From Deltaproteobacteria bacterium (GTDB lineage Bacteria; Desulfobacterota; Syntrophia; Syntrophales; Smithellaceae), in the NCBI GenBank assembly GCA_009668925.1, contig SBEK01000089.1, positions 1-16,322 of the forward strand: a stretch of 16,322 nucleotides of DNA. Reading direction: 5' to 3'. The translations under genes and the position numbers were made by a program. Under the pieces are notes generated by a model, which was given only the letters and a program-made list of their open reading frames with translations, was not told the origin of the DNA and ran no database searches. This document shows positions 14,694 to 16,322 of this stretch, in pieces (the stretch's first letter is position 1; each line of letters begins with the position of its first letter).

Positions 14694-15317
14694 TTATATC
14701 CATTTCAGGATGCCCGCGAAGATGATCATCAGGAGGGCATCGACGACCAACAGGGTTCCGATCACGGCGGCTTGAACCTTCGGCTTCCAGTCGTAGCAGA
14801 GGAAGGAAACGACGAAGAAGGGAATGTACACCGTGACAAAGACCGGGAAGGCGCCCCACCAGGAATACACCCAATGAAACGCCGGCGTTTTGGCTAGAAA
14901 GATTTCAATAATCGAAAACAGGGCCGCATTGACCACGGCGAAAAATATCCGGTTGTTCACCCCCAGTATTTTCATCTTCGGGTCTTGGGGCAGGAGTTTC
15001 GAGAGCACCAGACCCGCCACGGAGAACATGAGGCTCAGTTCGATTCCGACGCCGATCAGAATCAGGAAGGACGTGCCCGCGGGCACCGTCCAGAGGGCAT
15101 GCCCGCTGCCATACTGAATGAGGGCGTTCAGAATTTCGTAAAACCAATGGACCAGGTACAGCGAAAGACCGGCCGCAATCCCCTTCCAGTTCCTTTTGCT
15201 GATCTCGTTTACGTAGACGTACATGACGAGGGCCAAAAGCGGAATGACGGACCATTGGAAATTCTGTCCGCTGCGCAGGATGTCGAGCGCCTGCTTCGTC
15301 AATTCGGGATGATTCAT
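14694..15317 (-). CDS. Polytopic membrane protein of unknown function
   Basis: The 207-aa protein has about six hydrophobic segments, near residues 23-38, 48-66, 76-105, 124-141, 147-169 and 178-203, and no recognised catalytic motif. The start at 15317 is chosen because AGGAGG (15325-15330) lies 7 nt upstream. The frame continues open to an ATG at 15503 that lacks a ribosome-binding site. That extension contains one more hydrophobic stretch (GLIFIYTVFVLFIVLGIAG), so a longer protein cannot be excluded. It is followed by the DUF5661-like gene at 25 bp, and it is divergent from the SDR gene. I do not recognise the family. A membrane location is firm; substrate or partner is unknown. Confidence 0.8.
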   Translation of the reverse strand: MNHPELTKQALDILRSGQNFQWSVIPLLALVMYVYVNEISKRNWKGIAAGLSLYLVHWFYEILNALIQYGSGHALWTVPAGTSFLILIGVGIELSLMFSVAGLVLSKLLPQDPKMKILGVNNRIFFAVVNAALFSIIEIFLAKTPAFHWVYSWWGAFPVFVTVYIPFFVVSFLCYDWKPKVQAAVIGTLLVVDALLMIIFAGILKWI

Positions 15318-15324
15318 AAGGACT

Positions 15325-15330
15325 CCTCCT
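15325..15330 (-). promoter_or_regulatory. Ribosome-binding site fixing the membrane-protein start
   Basis: AGGAGG on the minus strand, within AAGGAGGAG, 7 nt before the ATG at 15317. It supports the 207-aa form. Confidence 0.7.
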
Positions 15331-15503
15331 TGGCGTCTGGCTTTCGTCCCGGCGATACCCAGGACAATAAATAGCACAAACACGGTATAAATGAAAATCA
15401 ATCCTTGCAGGGGAAACGGCCTGATCGCCCGGAAATACCTGACGCCGCAGGGCAGGGCCGCGGCCGCGGAGGGCGCAGAGCGATCCGCCGGGGAATAATT
15501 CAT

Positions 15504-15529
15504 TTGACAATATCAGCGCGGGATATTAT
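15504..15529 (+). promoter_or_regulatory. Promoter-like boxes with overlapping inverted repeat before the SDR gene
   Basis: A perfect TTGACA (15504-15509) is followed after only 14 bp by TATTAT (15524-15529). The boxes are good but the spacing is too short for a normal sigma70 promoter. A perfect 6-bp inverted repeat AATATC-n7-GATATT (15509-15527) fills the spacer. It may be a regulated promoter/operator for the SDR gene. Confidence 0.35.
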
Positions 15530-15540
15530 CCACACTCACG

Positions 15541-15558
15541 TTGATTTCACGCAATCAA
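15541..15558. promoter_or_regulatory. Inverted repeat in the SDR leader
   Basis: TTGATT-n6-AATCAA has perfect 6-bp arms, 30 bp before the SDR start codon and just downstream of the promoter-like boxes. It is a possible operator half-pair. It is short and AT-rich, so chance is not excluded. Confidence 0.25.
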
Positions 15559-15587
15559 TCAAATCCATTTCAGAAGGAGTAAGAGAT

Positions 15588-16322
15588 ATGAGCAAGAGAT
15601 TGGAAAACAAAGTGGCGATCATCACCGGCGGCACCAGCGGCATCGGTGAAGCAACGGCCGAGGTCTTCGTCTCCGAAGGCGCCAAGGTCGTCATCGCGGG
15701 GCGCTCGGAAGAGAAAGGCGCGGCCATCGCCAAACGCCTGGGCGCGAATGTCGTCTACCAGAAGATGGACGTCATGGTGGAAGCGGATATCAAGGCCGTG
15801 ATCGACCTGGCGGTTTCGCGTTTCGGCAAACTGGACTGTCTGTTTAACAACGCCGGCGGCCCGGATCGCGGCACGCTGGAAACCGTGACCCCCGAAGATT
15901 TCAACTACAGCATGAACCTGCTTCTGGGCGCGGTCGTTTTCGGGATGAAACATGCGGCCCCCGTCATGAAGGCGCAGGGCTCGGGCTGCATCATCAATAA
16001 CTCCAGCGTCGCGGCCATCCGGATGAATCAGGGCGGCTATCTCTACACGGCGGCCAAAGCGGCGGTCACCCACATCACCCGCCTGGCCGGAACGCAGCTC
16101 GGACCCTTCGGGATCCGCGTCAACAGCATTTCGCCCGGCGCGATTGCGACGCCCATTTTCTGGGGCGGATCGCAGGTGGCCAATACGATGACCGCCGAGA
16201 AAAACGCACAGAAAATGGAGAAACTGAAGGCGAGCCTGGCCAAGGCCACCCCCCTGCCCCGCGCCGGCCTGGACAAGGACATCGCTTACGGCGCGCTCTA
16301 CCTGGCCTCCGATGAAGGAAGC
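15588..16322 (+). CDS. Short-chain dehydrogenase/reductase (classical SDR), 3' end cut by window edge
   Basis: From ATG 15588 (AAGGAG at 15574-15579) the frame is open to the window end, giving 245 residues of an enzyme usually 250-290 long. It shows the NAD(P)-binding TGGTSGIG (13-20), NNAG (87-90), the catalytic triad Ser140 (INNSS), Tyr153 and Lys157 (YTAAK), and ISPGAIATP (181-189). AGRS at 37-40, after the second strand, gives an Arg that might favour NADP. Proteins like this oxidise or reduce hydroxy groups, for example on hydroxyacyl-CoA or alicyclic intermediates. It is transcribed away from the membrane/DUF5661 pair. A link to the aromatic-degradation genes is possible but only by neighbourhood. 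The family call is firm; the substrate is unknown. Confidence 0.93.
   Translation, partial: MSKRLENKVAIITGGTSGIGEATAEVFVSEGAKVVIAGRSEEKGAAIAKRLGANVVYQKMDVMVEADIKAVIDLAVSRFGKLDCLFNNAGGPDRGTLETVTPEDFNYSMNLLLGAVVFGMKHAAPVMKAQGSGCIINNSSVAAIRMNQGGYLYTAAKAAVTHITRLAGTQLGPFGIRVNSISPGAIATPIFWGGSQVANTMTAEKNAQKMEKLKASLAKATPLPRAGLDKDIAYGALYLASDEGS

Overview
The window looks like part of the chromosome of a strictly anaerobic bacterium. Gene content and moderately GC-rich codon use suggest a Desulfobacterota-type (Syntrophales-like) organism that degrades aromatic or alicyclic acids; this is inferred from the proteins, since no taxonomic marker is present. From 1 to about 11,645 every gene is on the minus strand.

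The core is a compact minus-strand gene set, probably an operon, read from 11645 down to 4129. It encodes an acyl/aryl-CoA ligase, two large HgdA/B-BcrB/C-family iron-sulfur subunits (8718-9857 and 7399-8706), two BadF/BcrA/BcrD-family ATPase activators that overlap by 4 bp (6544-7374 and 5711-6547), and a branched-chain-amino-acid-type periplasmic binding protein (4129-5631). The order C-B-A-D and the subunit sizes match class I, ATP-dependent benzoyl-CoA reductases of the Bcr/Bzd type. A model that fits is: the binding protein captures an acid outside, the ligase makes its CoA thioester, and the ATPase pair drives low-potential electrons into the two-subunit reductase. A CaiB/BaiF class III CoA-transferase (2750-3943) follows behind an inverted repeat that overlaps a good promoter, and it ends at a clear intrinsic terminator (2651-2690). 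The substrate cannot be read from the sequence.

Downstream, still on the minus strand, are an XRE-cupin regulator (1909-2457), a short-chain-type acyl-CoA dehydrogenase (758-1897) and a class I SAM methyltransferase that runs off the window edge (1-740). They are closely spaced and look co-transcribed.

Divergent from the ligase is a 745-aa protein of unknown function with a TPR-like segment (11890-14127, plus strand). The 244-bp gap between the two starts holds a pair of near-identical 13-bp palindromes 21 bp apart, a good candidate operator. Beyond it, convergent on the minus strand, are a small DUF5661-like protein (14231-14668) and a polytopic membrane protein (14694-15317). A short-chain dehydrogenase/reductase then starts on the plus strand (15588 to window end), with two inverted repeats in its leader.

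I saw no tRNA, rRNA, CRISPR array, insertion sequence or integrase. No gap without a gene exceeds 300 bp. The longest are 2458-2749, 15318-15587 and 11646-11889, and each is described below.
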